Positions 1 to 6,480 of a DNA stretch of 8,914 nt are shown piece after piece; within the stretch, counting starts at the first letter, position 1; every line of letters starts with the position of its first letter. The notes below the pieces were generated by a model. That model did no database searches, had not been told where the DNA came from, and saw nothing but the letters and a program-made list of their open reading frames with translations. The DNA is taken from the NCBI GenBank assembly GCA_947168785.1, contig CAMVNL010000058.1:1-8914 (forward strand), read 5' to 3'. The DNA comes from an uncultured Clostridia bacterium (GTDB lineage: Bacteria; Bacillota; Clostridia; Oscillospirales; Acutalibacteraceae). A program made the position numbers and the translations under genes.

Positions 1-695
1 CAGGGGTTCAGGCCCCGGATCAGGTCGTGCAGCGTCCCGGCGTCCTTCGTCCAGTCGATCTCCGCCATGGCCTTATCCAGCATGCCGACGTAGGTGGCCT
101 CGGCCTCGTTCTGCTTTTCGGGGACGATCGCGCCCTCTTCCAGCCCCTTCAGGGTCTTCAGCAGCAGCGCGGGGCAGAGGGACGCCAGCCGGTCGAACAG
201 CTCGCCCGCCGTCTCCTCCGGGCCGATTTCAACAGTCTCCCGCAGCAACATGTCGCCGGTGTCAAGGCCAACGTCCATCAGCATGGTGGTCACGCCGGAG
301 ACCGGGTCGCCGTTGATGACGCTCCACTGCACCGGCGCGGCGCCGCGATATTTCGGCAGCAGCGAGCCGTGCAGGTTGACGCAGCCGTAACGGGGCAGGT
401 CCAGCACGTTTTTCGGCAGGATCTTGCCGTAGGCGGAAACCACGATGAAATCCGGCGCGCAGGCGCGGATGGTCTCATAGGCCTCCTCCGTTTTCAGCGT
501 ATTCGGCTGATACACCGGCACGCCGGACTGCACCGCCAGCTGTTTGACGGGGGGCGCGGTGAGGATCTGTTTTCTGCCCTGGGGCTTATCCGGCTGGCAG
601 ATGACCAGCGAAACGTCGTATTCCTCCGACGCAATCAGCGCCTGCAGGGCGGGAACGGCGAAATCCGGCGTTCCCATAAACACCACTTTTTTCAT
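1..695 (-). CDS. fmt: Methionyl-tRNA formyltransferase, 3' end cut by window edge
   Basis: Fmt transfers a formyl group from 10-formyl-tetrahydrofolate to Met-tRNA(fMet), making the initiator tRNA for bacterial translation. By hand translation 231 codons are present; the family is usually about 310 residues, so the whole catalytic domain and the start of the C-terminal tRNA-binding domain are here. The N-terminus MKKVVFMGTPDFAVPAL is typical. Residues 106-120 read VNLHGSLLPKYRGAA, and GLDTGD follows at 143-148; N107, H109 and D145 match the catalytic Asn-His-Asp set. The chosen ATG at 695 overlaps the def stop by one base (TGATG). An in-frame ATG at 698 gives a four-base ATGA overlap. The AGAGGA at 702-707 lies 6 nt before the first and 3 nt before the second, which favours 695. 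The reading frame is open to the window edge. It is paired with def, the enzyme that removes the formyl group. Confidence 0.97.
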   Translation of the reverse strand, partial: MKKVVFMGTPDFAVPALQALIASEEYDVSLVICQPDKPQGRKQILTAPPVKQLAVQSGVPVYQPNTLKTEEAYETIRACAPDFIVVSAYGKILPKNVLDLPRYGCVNLHGSLLPKYRGAAPVQWSVINGDPVSGVTTMLMDVGLDTGDMLLRETVEIGPEETAGELFDRLASLCPALLLKTLKGLEEGAIVPEKQNEAEATYVGMLDKAMAEIDWTKDAGTLHDLIRGLNP

Positions 696-698
696 CAT
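693..698 (-). promoter_or_regulatory. def stop / fmt start overlap (ATGATG)
   Basis: On the minus strand the bases read ATGATG: the def stop TGA (697-695) is nested in two possible fmt start codons (698 and 695), with AGAGGA just upstream in def. This is a classic termination-reinitiation arrangement and suggests that deformylase and formyltransferase are made in fixed proportion. Confidence 0.7.
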
Positions 699-1165
699 AC
701 GTCCTCTGTTATAAAGACCTTTTCTCCGGGGGCCAGCCGGTCAGTGTAAAGCACGCCGTCCAGATGGTCCAGCTCGTGGCAGAAGCAGCGGGCCATCAGG
801 TCGGTGCCGGAATACAGGCACCACTTGCCCTCCCGGTTCTGGGCCTTCACCGTCACGGTGAGGGGCCGGGTGGTTTTGCCGGCCTTGTGGGGCAGGGACA
901 GGCAGGCCTCGTCCGCCTGCTGCTCGCCCTCCGCCTTGGTGATCTCCGGATTGATGAGCTCCAGATAACGGCCGTCGTAATCCACGATGACCACGCGCTT
1001 GAGCATGCCCACCTGCACGGCGGCCAGGCCGATGCCCTCCGCCTTGGCCAGGGTCTCTTTCATGTCGTCCAGCAACGTGAACAGCTTCTCGTCAAACTGC
1101 TCCACCGGTCTGCTCTTTTTTCTGAGAATGGGGTCGTCGTCCACCCTGATTTTTCTTATCGCCAT
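695..1165 (-). CDS. def: Peptide deformylase
   Basis: This metalloenzyme removes the N-formyl group from new proteins at the ribosome exit. The 156-residue length fits the family. All three motifs are visible: motif I GIGLAAVQ (44-51), motif II EACLSLP (86-92) and motif III CHELDHLDG (129-137). The expected metal ligands are C88, H130 and H134, with E131 as the catalytic acid/base and Q51 in the active site. Motif II has Ala where EGCLS is usual, and motif III has Cys129 where QHE is usual. Both are mild changes that leave the catalytic residues intact. The ATG start has a GGAG placed 7 nt upstream. The gene begins 13 bp after the priA stop and its stop codon overlaps the fmt start, so Def and Fmt are probably made together. 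Confidence 0.97.
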   Translation of the reverse strand: MAIRKIRVDDDPILRKKSRPVEQFDEKLFTLLDDMKETLAKAEGIGLAAVQVGMLKRVVIVDYDGRYLELINPEITKAEGEQQADEACLSLPHKAGKTTRPLTVTVKAQNREGKWCLYSGTDLMARCFCHELDHLDGVLYTDRLAPGEKVFITEDV

Positions 1166-1178
1166 AACGATACTCCGA

Positions 1179-3638
1179 TCAATTCATGTTTTCGGGATTG
1201 ATATCCGCGTAAACAGTCACTTTATGATATTGTTTTTCGGCGAAGATGCTTTCCATCGTCTCGCGGACGAAACGGCGGAAGCGCGCCGTATTTTTCGATT
1301 TGATGATGATGCGCTGCCGGTAGCGGTTGTTCACCTTGGAGACCTTCGGCGCCAGCGGTCCCAGCACCACGGTTTTCACGTCGCTGTACTCCGTATCGCT
1401 CCGCCGCCGCAGCTCTTCCAGGAACGAAGCGGCGCAGGCGGCCACCAGTCCTTTATCCGCGCCGGTGAAGCCCACCACGCAGATATCGCAGTAGGGCGGG
1501 TAGATCATGGCCCGGCGCAGCAGGATCTCCGTGGCGTAATACTTCTTGTAATCCTGCGCCGCCGCGGTGGCGATCACGTCGTTGTCCGGCGTCACCGTCT
1601 GGATCACCGCCCGGCCCTTTCTGCCGCCCCGGCCCGCCCGGCCCACCACCTGCGTGATCAGGTCGAAGGTGCGTTCCGTGCAGCGGAAATCGTCGTTATA
1701 CAGCTCCCGGTCGGCGGAGGTGATGCCCACCAGCGTCACCCGGGGAAAATCCAGCCCCTTCGCCACCATCTGCGTGCCCAGCAGGATATCGTACTCTCCC
1801 CGTCCGAAGGCGGAGAGCATGCGGTCGTGGGCGTTCCGGGCGGCGGTGGTGTCCGCATCCATGCGCAGCACCCGCGCCTCGGGGAAACGGCGCTTCAGCT
1901 CCTGCTCGATCTTCTGGGTGCCCGTGCCGGCATAGCGGATATTTTGCGCGCCGCAGTCGGGGCAGGTGTCCTTATAGGGAACCGAATACCCGCAATAGTG
2001 GCACATCAGCCGGTTGTTGGCGGCGTGATAGGTCAGCGAAATGCTGCACCGGGGGCAGGTCAGCACCTTTTTGCACTCGGCGCACACCACGAAGGTGTTG
2101 TAGCCCCGGCGGTTGACCAGCAGAATGGTCTGCTCCCCCGCCGCAAGGTTTTTGCCGATCTCCTCCGTCAGCGGGCGGCTGAGGGAAAGGTACCGCTCCA
2201 GCAGGGTCTGATCCGTCATATCGACGGTCAGCACCTCCGGCAGCTCCGCCTCGCCGTAGCGGCCCGTCAGCTCCGCCAGCACGTAGGCGCCGTTCTGCGC
2301 CCGGGCGTAATCCTCCACGAGAGGCGTGGCGGAAGCCAGCACAAGCAGGCCGCCGTGATAGGCGCAGCGGAATCGCGCGACCTCTTTTGCGTTATACCGC
2401 GGGGCGTTTTCCGATTTATAGGTATGTTCCTGTTCCTCGTCCACAATGATGAGGCCGAGATTTTCCAGCGGGGCGAAGACGGCGCTTCTGGTGCCGATCA
2501 CCACCCGGACGAGGCCGTCGCGGATGCGCTGCCACTCGTCGCGCCGCTCCCCCAGGGAAAGGCCGGAGTGCAGCACGGCGATGCGGCTGCCGTAGCGGGC
2601 CCGGAACAGGGAAAAGGTCTGGGGCGTCAGCGAGATCTCCGGCACCAGGACGATCACGTTCCTGCCGTCCGACAGCACCCGGTCGATCAGCTCCAGATAG
2701 ACGTTGGTCTTGCCGCTGCCCGTCACGCCGAAGAGCAGGGCGGTTTTCTTTTCCTCCCGCCGGTAGGCTTCCCACAGCACGTCGAAGGCGGCCCGCTGTT
2801 CGTCGGAGAGGGTCGGCTTGCGGTAGTCCTCCGCCCGGTATTCCACCTGCGGGGTCCGCAGAATGACCTCCTCCTCCGTGCGGCAGACGCCCTTTTTCAG
2901 CAAAGCCTGCACCACCGACGCGCTGACGCCGGTGTAATAGCACAGCTCCGCCGCGCTCATGGGGCCTGCTTCCGACAGGAAGGACAGCACCTCGTTCTGC
3001 TTTTCGGTAAAGTCCTCCGGCGCATAGTCCCGCGCCAGCGTGACCCGTGAAACGGACAGATCCCCCACGCCGGCGGCCACGTCCGCGTCCTCCGTCAGAA
3101 GGCCGCGTCTTGTCAGCCGGATCAGCAGCGGATCCTCCGGTTTCAAACCGAATTTCCGCCGGAGAAACGTCTTTTTCACGGGGACGTTCCGTTTGAGCAG
3201 GTATTCCGCCACCGCCCTCTCCTCCGGGGAGAGAGCAGACAGCCGATCCTGCGTCAGGTTCTGCGAAGGGGCGTAAAGCTTCTCGGTACCGCCGCAGACG
3301 CCGCCGGGCACCGCCGCCTTGGCGGCGGCAAACCAGGTGCAAAAGCAGCGGTCGTGCATAAAGCGGGCCGTTTCCAGCAGCTCGGCGTTCAGCAAAGGCC
3401 GGGCGTCGACGACCGAATCAACGGACTTCAGACCGGCAAGCGACTCCCCTTCCGCCGCGCTTCTGACGGCAAAGACAAACCCCTGCCGCTTCGCGTTGGC
3501 GCCGCCGAAGGGTACCAGCACCCGCGCGCCCGGCTCCACCGTACCGGCAAAAGCTTCCGGCACGGTATAGCTGAACAGGCGGTCAAAGGAAAGGTCGCAT
3601 TTTTCAACGCCGACCTCCGCGATTGTCAGATCGCTCAC
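1179..3638 (-). CDS. priA: Primosomal replication-restart helicase PriA
   Basis: PriA recognises stalled or collapsed replication forks and reloads the replicative helicase through a primosome. The 819 residues cover the full family. An N-terminal DNA-binding domain (about 1-105) is followed by a winged-helix region (about 130-265) and a superfamily 2 helicase core. Walker A is GVTGSGKT (304-311), the DEAH-box position reads DEEQ (400-403), LVNRRGYN is at 507-514, GTQMVAKGLDF at 621-631 and motif VI QVVGRAGRGG at 663-672. Eight cysteines at 519, 522, 528, 531, 546, 549, 559 and 562 form the two zinc-binding sites that mark PriA. The start is GTG, with AAGGA 9 nt upstream. It follows rpoZ by 12 bp. 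In Bacillus subtilis coaBC sits between rpoZ and priA; it is absent here. Confidence 0.97.
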   Translation of the reverse strand: MSDLTIAEVGVEKCDLSFDRLFSYTVPEAFAGTVEPGARVLVPFGGANAKRQGFVFAVRSAAEGESLAGLKSVDSVVDARPLLNAELLETARFMHDRCFCTWFAAAKAAVPGGVCGGTEKLYAPSQNLTQDRLSALSPEERAVAEYLLKRNVPVKKTFLRRKFGLKPEDPLLIRLTRRGLLTEDADVAAGVGDLSVSRVTLARDYAPEDFTEKQNEVLSFLSEAGPMSAAELCYYTGVSASVVQALLKKGVCRTEEEVILRTPQVEYRAEDYRKPTLSDEQRAAFDVLWEAYRREEKKTALLFGVTGSGKTNVYLELIDRVLSDGRNVIVLVPEISLTPQTFSLFRARYGSRIAVLHSGLSLGERRDEWQRIRDGLVRVVIGTRSAVFAPLENLGLIIVDEEQEHTYKSENAPRYNAKEVARFRCAYHGGLLVLASATPLVEDYARAQNGAYVLAELTGRYGEAELPEVLTVDMTDQTLLERYLSLSRPLTEEIGKNLAAGEQTILLVNRRGYNTFVVCAECKKVLTCPRCSISLTYHAANNRLMCHYCGYSVPYKDTCPDCGAQNIRYAGTGTQKIEQELKRRFPEARVLRMDADTTAARNAHDRMLSAFGRGEYDILLGTQMVAKGLDFPRVTLVGITSADRELYNDDFRCTERTFDLITQVVGRAGRGGRKGRAVIQTVTPDNDVIATAAAQDYKKYYATEILLRRAMIYPPYCDICVVGFTGADKGLVAACAASFLEELRRRSDTEYSDVKTVVLGPLAPKVSKVNNRYRQRIIIKSKNTARFRRFVRETMESIFAEKQYHKVTVYADINPENMN

Positions 3639-3650
3639 ATCCGTCGGTCC

Positions 3651-3860
3651 TTAAAACTTTTTGATCTCGTCGGATTCACGGATGGAATACCTGTCGTTTA
3701 GAAAGTCCTCCACCGCAAGGCTGACGGGCTTTTCCACCAGGATCTCGCCCTCTTCCTTCGCCTCGTCCGCGATGTCTCTTGAGCGCTTGGCCACGGCGAC
3801 CACAAGGGAATATCTGCTGATGCCGCCCTTCAGAAGCGGTTTCAAATCAATGTTGATCAT
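3651..3860 (-). CDS. rpoZ: DNA-directed RNA polymerase omega subunit
   Basis: Omega is the small subunit that helps assemble and stabilise RNA polymerase by clamping beta-prime. The product is 69 residues, normal for Firmicutes. The core signature is clear: RYSLVVAVAKRSRDIADE at 16-33, followed by a segment ending in KPVSLAVEDF at about 44-53. The start ATG lies inside the 3' end of gmk, giving a 14-bp overlap, and is preceded by AAGGAG with a 10-nt spacer that sits in the gmk coding sequence. This suggests translation coupled to gmk. The gmk-rpoZ order is conserved across Firmicutes and Proteobacteria and supports the call. Confidence 0.95.
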   Translation of the reverse strand: MINIDLKPLLKGGISRYSLVVAVAKRSRDIADEAKEEGEILVEKPVSLAVEDFLNDRYSIRESDEIKKF

Positions 3861-4422
3861 GCTGCTCTGTCTCCTTTTTGATAATATCGTAAACTTCTTT
3901 GATACACGTATCCAGTTCGCCGTTCACGACACGGTAGTCGTAACGGTCGCGGTAGGTCATTTCATCCTCCGCAATGTTCATGCGCAGGGCGATCTCCGCC
4001 TCGTTGTTGTCGCCGCGCTTGTTGATGCGGCGGATCAGCTCCTCCATGGAGGGGGGCTCGATAAAGACCGACACCGCCTCGGGGAACATGCGCTTGATGT
4101 TCAGCGCGCCGCGCACCTCGATGACCAGCACCACCGTTTTGCCAAGGGCGGTCAGCCGCTCCACTTCGCTTTTCAGGGTGCCGTAGTTGTTGCCGCCGTA
4201 GGTCACGTACTCCACGAACTCGCCGTTGTCGATCCGGCGCTTGAATTCCTCGACCGTCTCAAAATAGTAATCGACGCCGTTCCTTTCCCCCGGACGCGGC
4301 TTTCTCGTCGTGGCGGAAACCGTCTGGACGATATCCGGGTCAAGGGCCCGAAGCCCCTCATAAACGGTATTTTTTCCGCTGCCCGACGGGCCGGAGAGGA
4401 TAAAAATGCCGCCTTTCTTCAT
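3847..4422 (-). CDS. gmk: Guanylate kinase
   Basis: Guanylate kinase phosphorylates GMP (and dGMP) to the diphosphate with ATP, feeding GTP synthesis and indirectly the (p)ppGpp balance. The 191 residues match the family length. The P-loop is GPSGSGKNT (11-19), the GMP-binding segment SATTRKPRPGERNGVDYYF is at 36-54, and EYVTYGGNNYGT at 71-82 is the second GMP-contact region. The lid region contains RINKRGDNN (132-140). Two positions differ from the usual consensus: Asn18 after the P-loop lysine, where Gly is most common, and IEVRGAL (101-107), where DVQGAL is usual. A strong GGAGG placed 9 nt before the ATG lies at the end of remA, 3 bp upstream of which the two genes are separated. The fold and motifs leave little doubt about function. 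Confidence 0.95.
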   Translation of the reverse strand: MKKGGIFILSGPSGSGKNTVYEGLRALDPDIVQTVSATTRKPRPGERNGVDYYFETVEEFKRRIDNGEFVEYVTYGGNNYGTLKSEVERLTALGKTVVLVIEVRGALNIKRMFPEAVSVFIEPPSMEELIRRINKRGDNNEAEIALRMNIAEDEMTYRDRYDYRVVNGELDTCIKEVYDIIKKETEQHDQH

Positions 4423-4425
4423 TTG

Positions 4426-4683
4426 TCACACCTCCGGTTCGGCAAGCGTCTCCTCTGAAAACCGCTCGCCGAGCTTTTCCAGCTTCAGATAGGACAGCAC
4501 CACGTGCTCGCTGTCCGTCACGATGACGGAGAGGGTCTTGCGGCCCTGCGTCACGTCGATCAGCCGCCCCGTCTCCTTCGCGTTCTGGATCATCCGCTTC
4601 ACGGGGGCGGAATCCGGCGACACCGTCGCCACCACCCGGTCGGCGTTGATGAAGTTTCCGAAGCCGATATTGATAAGTTTCAT
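4426..4683 (-). CDS. remA: Extracellular matrix regulator RemA (DUF370, YlzA-like)
   Basis: RemA is a small DNA-binding protein. In Bacillus subtilis it forms rings that wrap promoter DNA and activates biofilm matrix and osmoprotection genes; its targets in Clostridia are largely unknown. The 85-residue product shows the family signature throughout: INIGFGNFINADRVVA (4-19), then SPDSAPVKRMI (22-32), and LIDVTQGRKT (41-50) followed by TDSEHVVLS (56-64). It sits between yicC and gmk, as in B. subtilis (yloC-ylzA-gmk). It starts 13 bp after the yicC stop, with only a modest GGTGA-like ribosome site close to the ATG. The last about 20 residues (KLEKLGERFSEETLAEPEV) are acidic and less conserved. 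The family call is secure; the regulon in this organism cannot be inferred. Confidence 0.93.
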   Translation of the reverse strand: MKLINIGFGNFINADRVVATVSPDSAPVKRMIQNAKETGRLIDVTQGRKTLSVIVTDSEHVVLSYLKLEKLGERFSEETLAEPEV

Positions 4684-4696
4684 CGCGTCACCGCCG

Positions 4697-5575
4697 TTAT
4701 TCGATATTCTGGATCTGCTCGCGGATCTTTTCGACCTCCGCCTTGATATCGATCACCTTGCGGGCGATCTCGATATCGGAGCCCTTGGAGCCGATGGTGT
4801 TCGCCTCCCGGTTGATCTCCTGCACCAGAAAATGGAGCTTCGGGCCGTTGGGCTCGCCGGTTTCGAACATGGGCCGCAGCTGCACGATGTGGCTGCGCAG
4901 CCGCACCGTCTCCTCCGCCACCGCGATCTTGTCGGCAAAGATGGCCGCTTCCGTCAGCAGCCGCTGTTCGTCCACCGGCGCGTCCTCCAGCAGCTCCCGG
5001 ATGCGGGCTTTCAGCTTTTCATTATATAGACGCACCGTCTCCGGCGAGCGGGTCTCGATGAACGAGACGGCCTCAAGGATGCTGTCCGCCCGGGAGAGCA
5101 CGTCCGCTTTCAGCTTCTGCCCCTCGGTTTCCCGCATGGCGATGAAGGCTTCCGCCGCCTCCTGCACCACCGGGCGCACCCGGTTCCACACCGTCTCCTC
5201 ATCCGCGGGGGTCTTGCGGACGGAAAAGATATCCGGGTGGGAGGTCAGCAGCTCCACCGAGTTGCCCTTTTCAAGGCCGTAGGCGGCGCACAGCTCGTCG
5301 ATGGCGCGCATATAGCCGGAGGCCAGCGAGCGGTTGATCTCCACCGTGCTGTCGTCGTCGGCGTCGGTCTCGATCTGTACGAAGCAATCCACCTTGCCCC
5401 GGGAAATGTACTGCTGCAAGTAGGTCTTCAGCTTATCCTCCAAAAAGGAGTAGGTCCGGTACACCTTGGGGCTGAACTCAAAGAACCGGTGGTTGACGCT
5501 TTTGATCTCTACGGTGACGGTCATTCCCTCCACGGTCTGCACCGCCCTGCCGTAGCCTGTCATACTTCTGATCAT
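4697..5575 (-). CDS. yicC: YicC/YloC family endoribonuclease
   Basis: YicC-family proteins are endoribonucleases: the Escherichia coli protein is linked to small-RNA turnover, and the B. subtilis homologue YloC has been shown to cut RNA. The product is 292 residues from the chosen ATG. It has the family N-terminus MIRSMTGYGRA, the SRGKVDCFVQIE segment near 58-69, and the C-terminal DUF1732 region ending in GSDIEIARKVIDIKAEVEK and a short helix. An in-frame GTG lies one codon upstream at 5578. I prefer the ATG because MIRSMTGYGR is the usual family start and the AAAGGTG ribosome site is better spaced from it. The gene begins 21 bp after the rluB stop and is followed by remA after 13 bp. This junction joins the two conserved halves of the window. 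Confidence 0.94.
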   Translation of the reverse strand: MIRSMTGYGRAVQTVEGMTVTVEIKSVNHRFFEFSPKVYRTYSFLEDKLKTYLQQYISRGKVDCFVQIETDADDDSTVEINRSLASGYMRAIDELCAAYGLEKGNSVELLTSHPDIFSVRKTPADEETVWNRVRPVVQEAAEAFIAMRETEGQKLKADVLSRADSILEAVSFIETRSPETVRLYNEKLKARIRELLEDAPVDEQRLLTEAAIFADKIAVAEETVRLRSHIVQLRPMFETGEPNGPKLHFLVQEINREANTIGSKGSDIEIARKVIDIKAEVEKIREQIQNIE

Positions 5576-5596
5576 CACTATTCACCTTTTCGGGAA

Positions 5597-6325
5597 TCAG
5601 TAATTGCCGGATTGGCGCTTGAGCAGGCTGACCTCGTCATGGGTCAGGCTGCGGTATTCGCCCACCTTGAGGCCCGCCAGCTTCAGCTGGCCGATGGCGG
5701 TGCGTTTCAGCCGCACGGTCTCAAGCCCCGCCTCCTCACACAGGCGGCGGATCTGCCGGTTGCGCCCCTCGTAGAGCACGATCTCCAGCACGGATTTGTC
5801 CTCTTCGGAGCTGACGACCCGCACCTCCGCCGGCAGCGTCTTTCTGCCGTCGATCATCATGGAGGACGTCAGCACCGTGATCTGGTCCTCGGTGATCTTC
5901 GGCCGCACGCTGACCCGGTAGGTCTTGGCGATGTGGCGGGAGGGGTGCGTCATGGCGTTGGCGAACTCGCCGTCGTTGGTGATGAGCAGCAGGCCCTCCG
6001 AATCCCGGTCCAGCCGGCCCACGGGATAGACCCGCTTGCCCACGTCCGCCACCAGCTCCGCCACACACTTGCGGTCCATTTCGTCGCTCATGGTGGTGAC
6101 GTAGCCGCGGGGCTTGTTGAGGGCCAGGTAGACGTAGCCGGTCTCGCGGACGATCTTGCGCCCGTTGACAGAGACCACGTCGTGCTTCGGATCGATCTTG
6201 TCGCCGATCTGCGCCACCTTGCCGTTCACCTTGACGCGGCCTTCGGCGATCAGTTCCTCGGACTTCCGCCGGGAGGCGATGCCGTTATCCGCCATAAATT
6301 TCTGTAATCTGACTGATTCCTGCAT
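5597..6325 (-). CDS. rluB: 23S rRNA pseudouridine synthase (RluB/RsuA family)
   Basis: This enzyme isomerises a uridine in ribosomal RNA to pseudouridine, most likely in helix 80-93 region of 23S rRNA as for RluB. The 242 residues contain an N-terminal S4 RNA-binding domain (about 2-49, with RLQKFMADNGIASRRKSEEL at 6-25), then the catalytic domain. That domain holds LNKPRGYV (69-76), the motif GRLDRDSEGLLL (103-114) whose D106 is the expected catalytic aspartate, and YEGRNRQIRRLCEEAG (185-200). Length and motifs fit the RsuA/RluB/RluE/RluF group; RluB is preferred because the gene next to scpAB in Firmicutes is the RluB homologue (YpuL in B. subtilis). The ATG has an AGGA about 7-8 nt upstream. 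It follows the only long spacer of the window and may therefore have its own control. Confidence 0.93.
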   Translation of the reverse strand: MQESVRLQKFMADNGIASRRKSEELIAEGRVKVNGKVAQIGDKIDPKHDVVSVNGRKIVRETGYVYLALNKPRGYVTTMSDEMDRKCVAELVADVGKRVYPVGRLDRDSEGLLLITNDGEFANAMTHPSRHIAKTYRVSVRPKITEDQITVLTSSMMIDGRKTLPAEVRVVSSEEDKSVLEIVLYEGRNRQIRRLCEEAGLETVRLKRTAIGQLKLAGLKVGEYRSLTHDEVSLLKRQSGNY

Positions 6326-6480
6326 ATTACTTTCCTGTTAGTTTTTGATTACACCGGGCGGCAATAACCTAAGGCCGAACCGCCCAAAGGCGTCCGACCC
6401 CGGCCATTCGCCGCGTTTGCGGCACTGTCTGCCGTGGATTGATCAGACTGACGCGCCGTCATTGTAATCCGGTTGCAGTA
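6326..6480. other. Hairpin-rich spacer between ytfJ and rluB, with a 37-codon ORF
   Basis: This 155-bp stretch is the only sizeable non-coding gap. By eye it holds several perfect inverted repeats: GGGCGG/CCGCCC (6356-6361 and 6380-6385), GCCGC/GCGGC (6410-6414 and 6419-6423), CGGCA/TGCCG (6420-6424 and 6430-6434), TGACG/CGTCA (6449-6453 and 6457-6461), and an outer GATTACA/TGTAATC (6347-6353 and 6463-6469). None is followed by a T-run in the direction of transcription, so none is a standard intrinsic terminator. I see no good -35/-10 pair; TACAAT and TGTAAT occur on the minus strand without a matching -35. A minus-strand ORF from ATG at 6462 to TAA at 6349 encodes 37 Ala/Gly/Arg-rich residues ending in SALGYCRPV, with only a weak GGA before it. 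It may be a structured leader, a REP-like repeat or simply decayed sequence. Confidence 0.6.

Noticed and set aside
987..3050. A 687-codon open frame on the plus strand opposite def and priA
   Set aside because: It lies antisense to priA, whose protein motifs are complete. The translated sequence is His/Arg/Gly/Ala-rich with no recognisable domain, as expected for an antisense shadow of a high-G+C gene.
2416..3342. A 308-codon minus-strand frame within priA
   Set aside because: It is a shifted frame of priA, Gly/Arg/Pro-rich and without motifs, while the priA frame carries all helicase and zinc motifs.
5237..6307. A 356-codon open frame on the plus strand opposite yicC and rluB
   Set aside because: It is antisense to two genes with clear motifs and crosses their junction. 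Its composition (His, Asp, Val, Ala, Gly repeats) is that of a shadow frame.
6347..6353. TGTAAT on the minus strand as a -10 box for an rluB promoter
   Set aside because: It matches TATAAT at five of six bases, but no acceptable -35 hexamer lies 16-18 nt upstream, so it is not reported as a promoter.
6356..6385. GGGCGG/CCGCCC hairpin as an intrinsic terminator after ytfJ
   Set aside because: On the minus-strand transcript it is followed by GGTGTAATCAAAAAC, with no U-run, and the loop is 18 nt. It does not fit a Rho-independent terminator on either strand.
6347..6469. GATTACA/TGTAATC arms as terminal repeats of a small transposable element
   Set aside because: The arms are only 7 bp and I see no target-site duplication outside them (TTTT on one side, CCGG on the other). 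It remains only a possibility until copies elsewhere are found.
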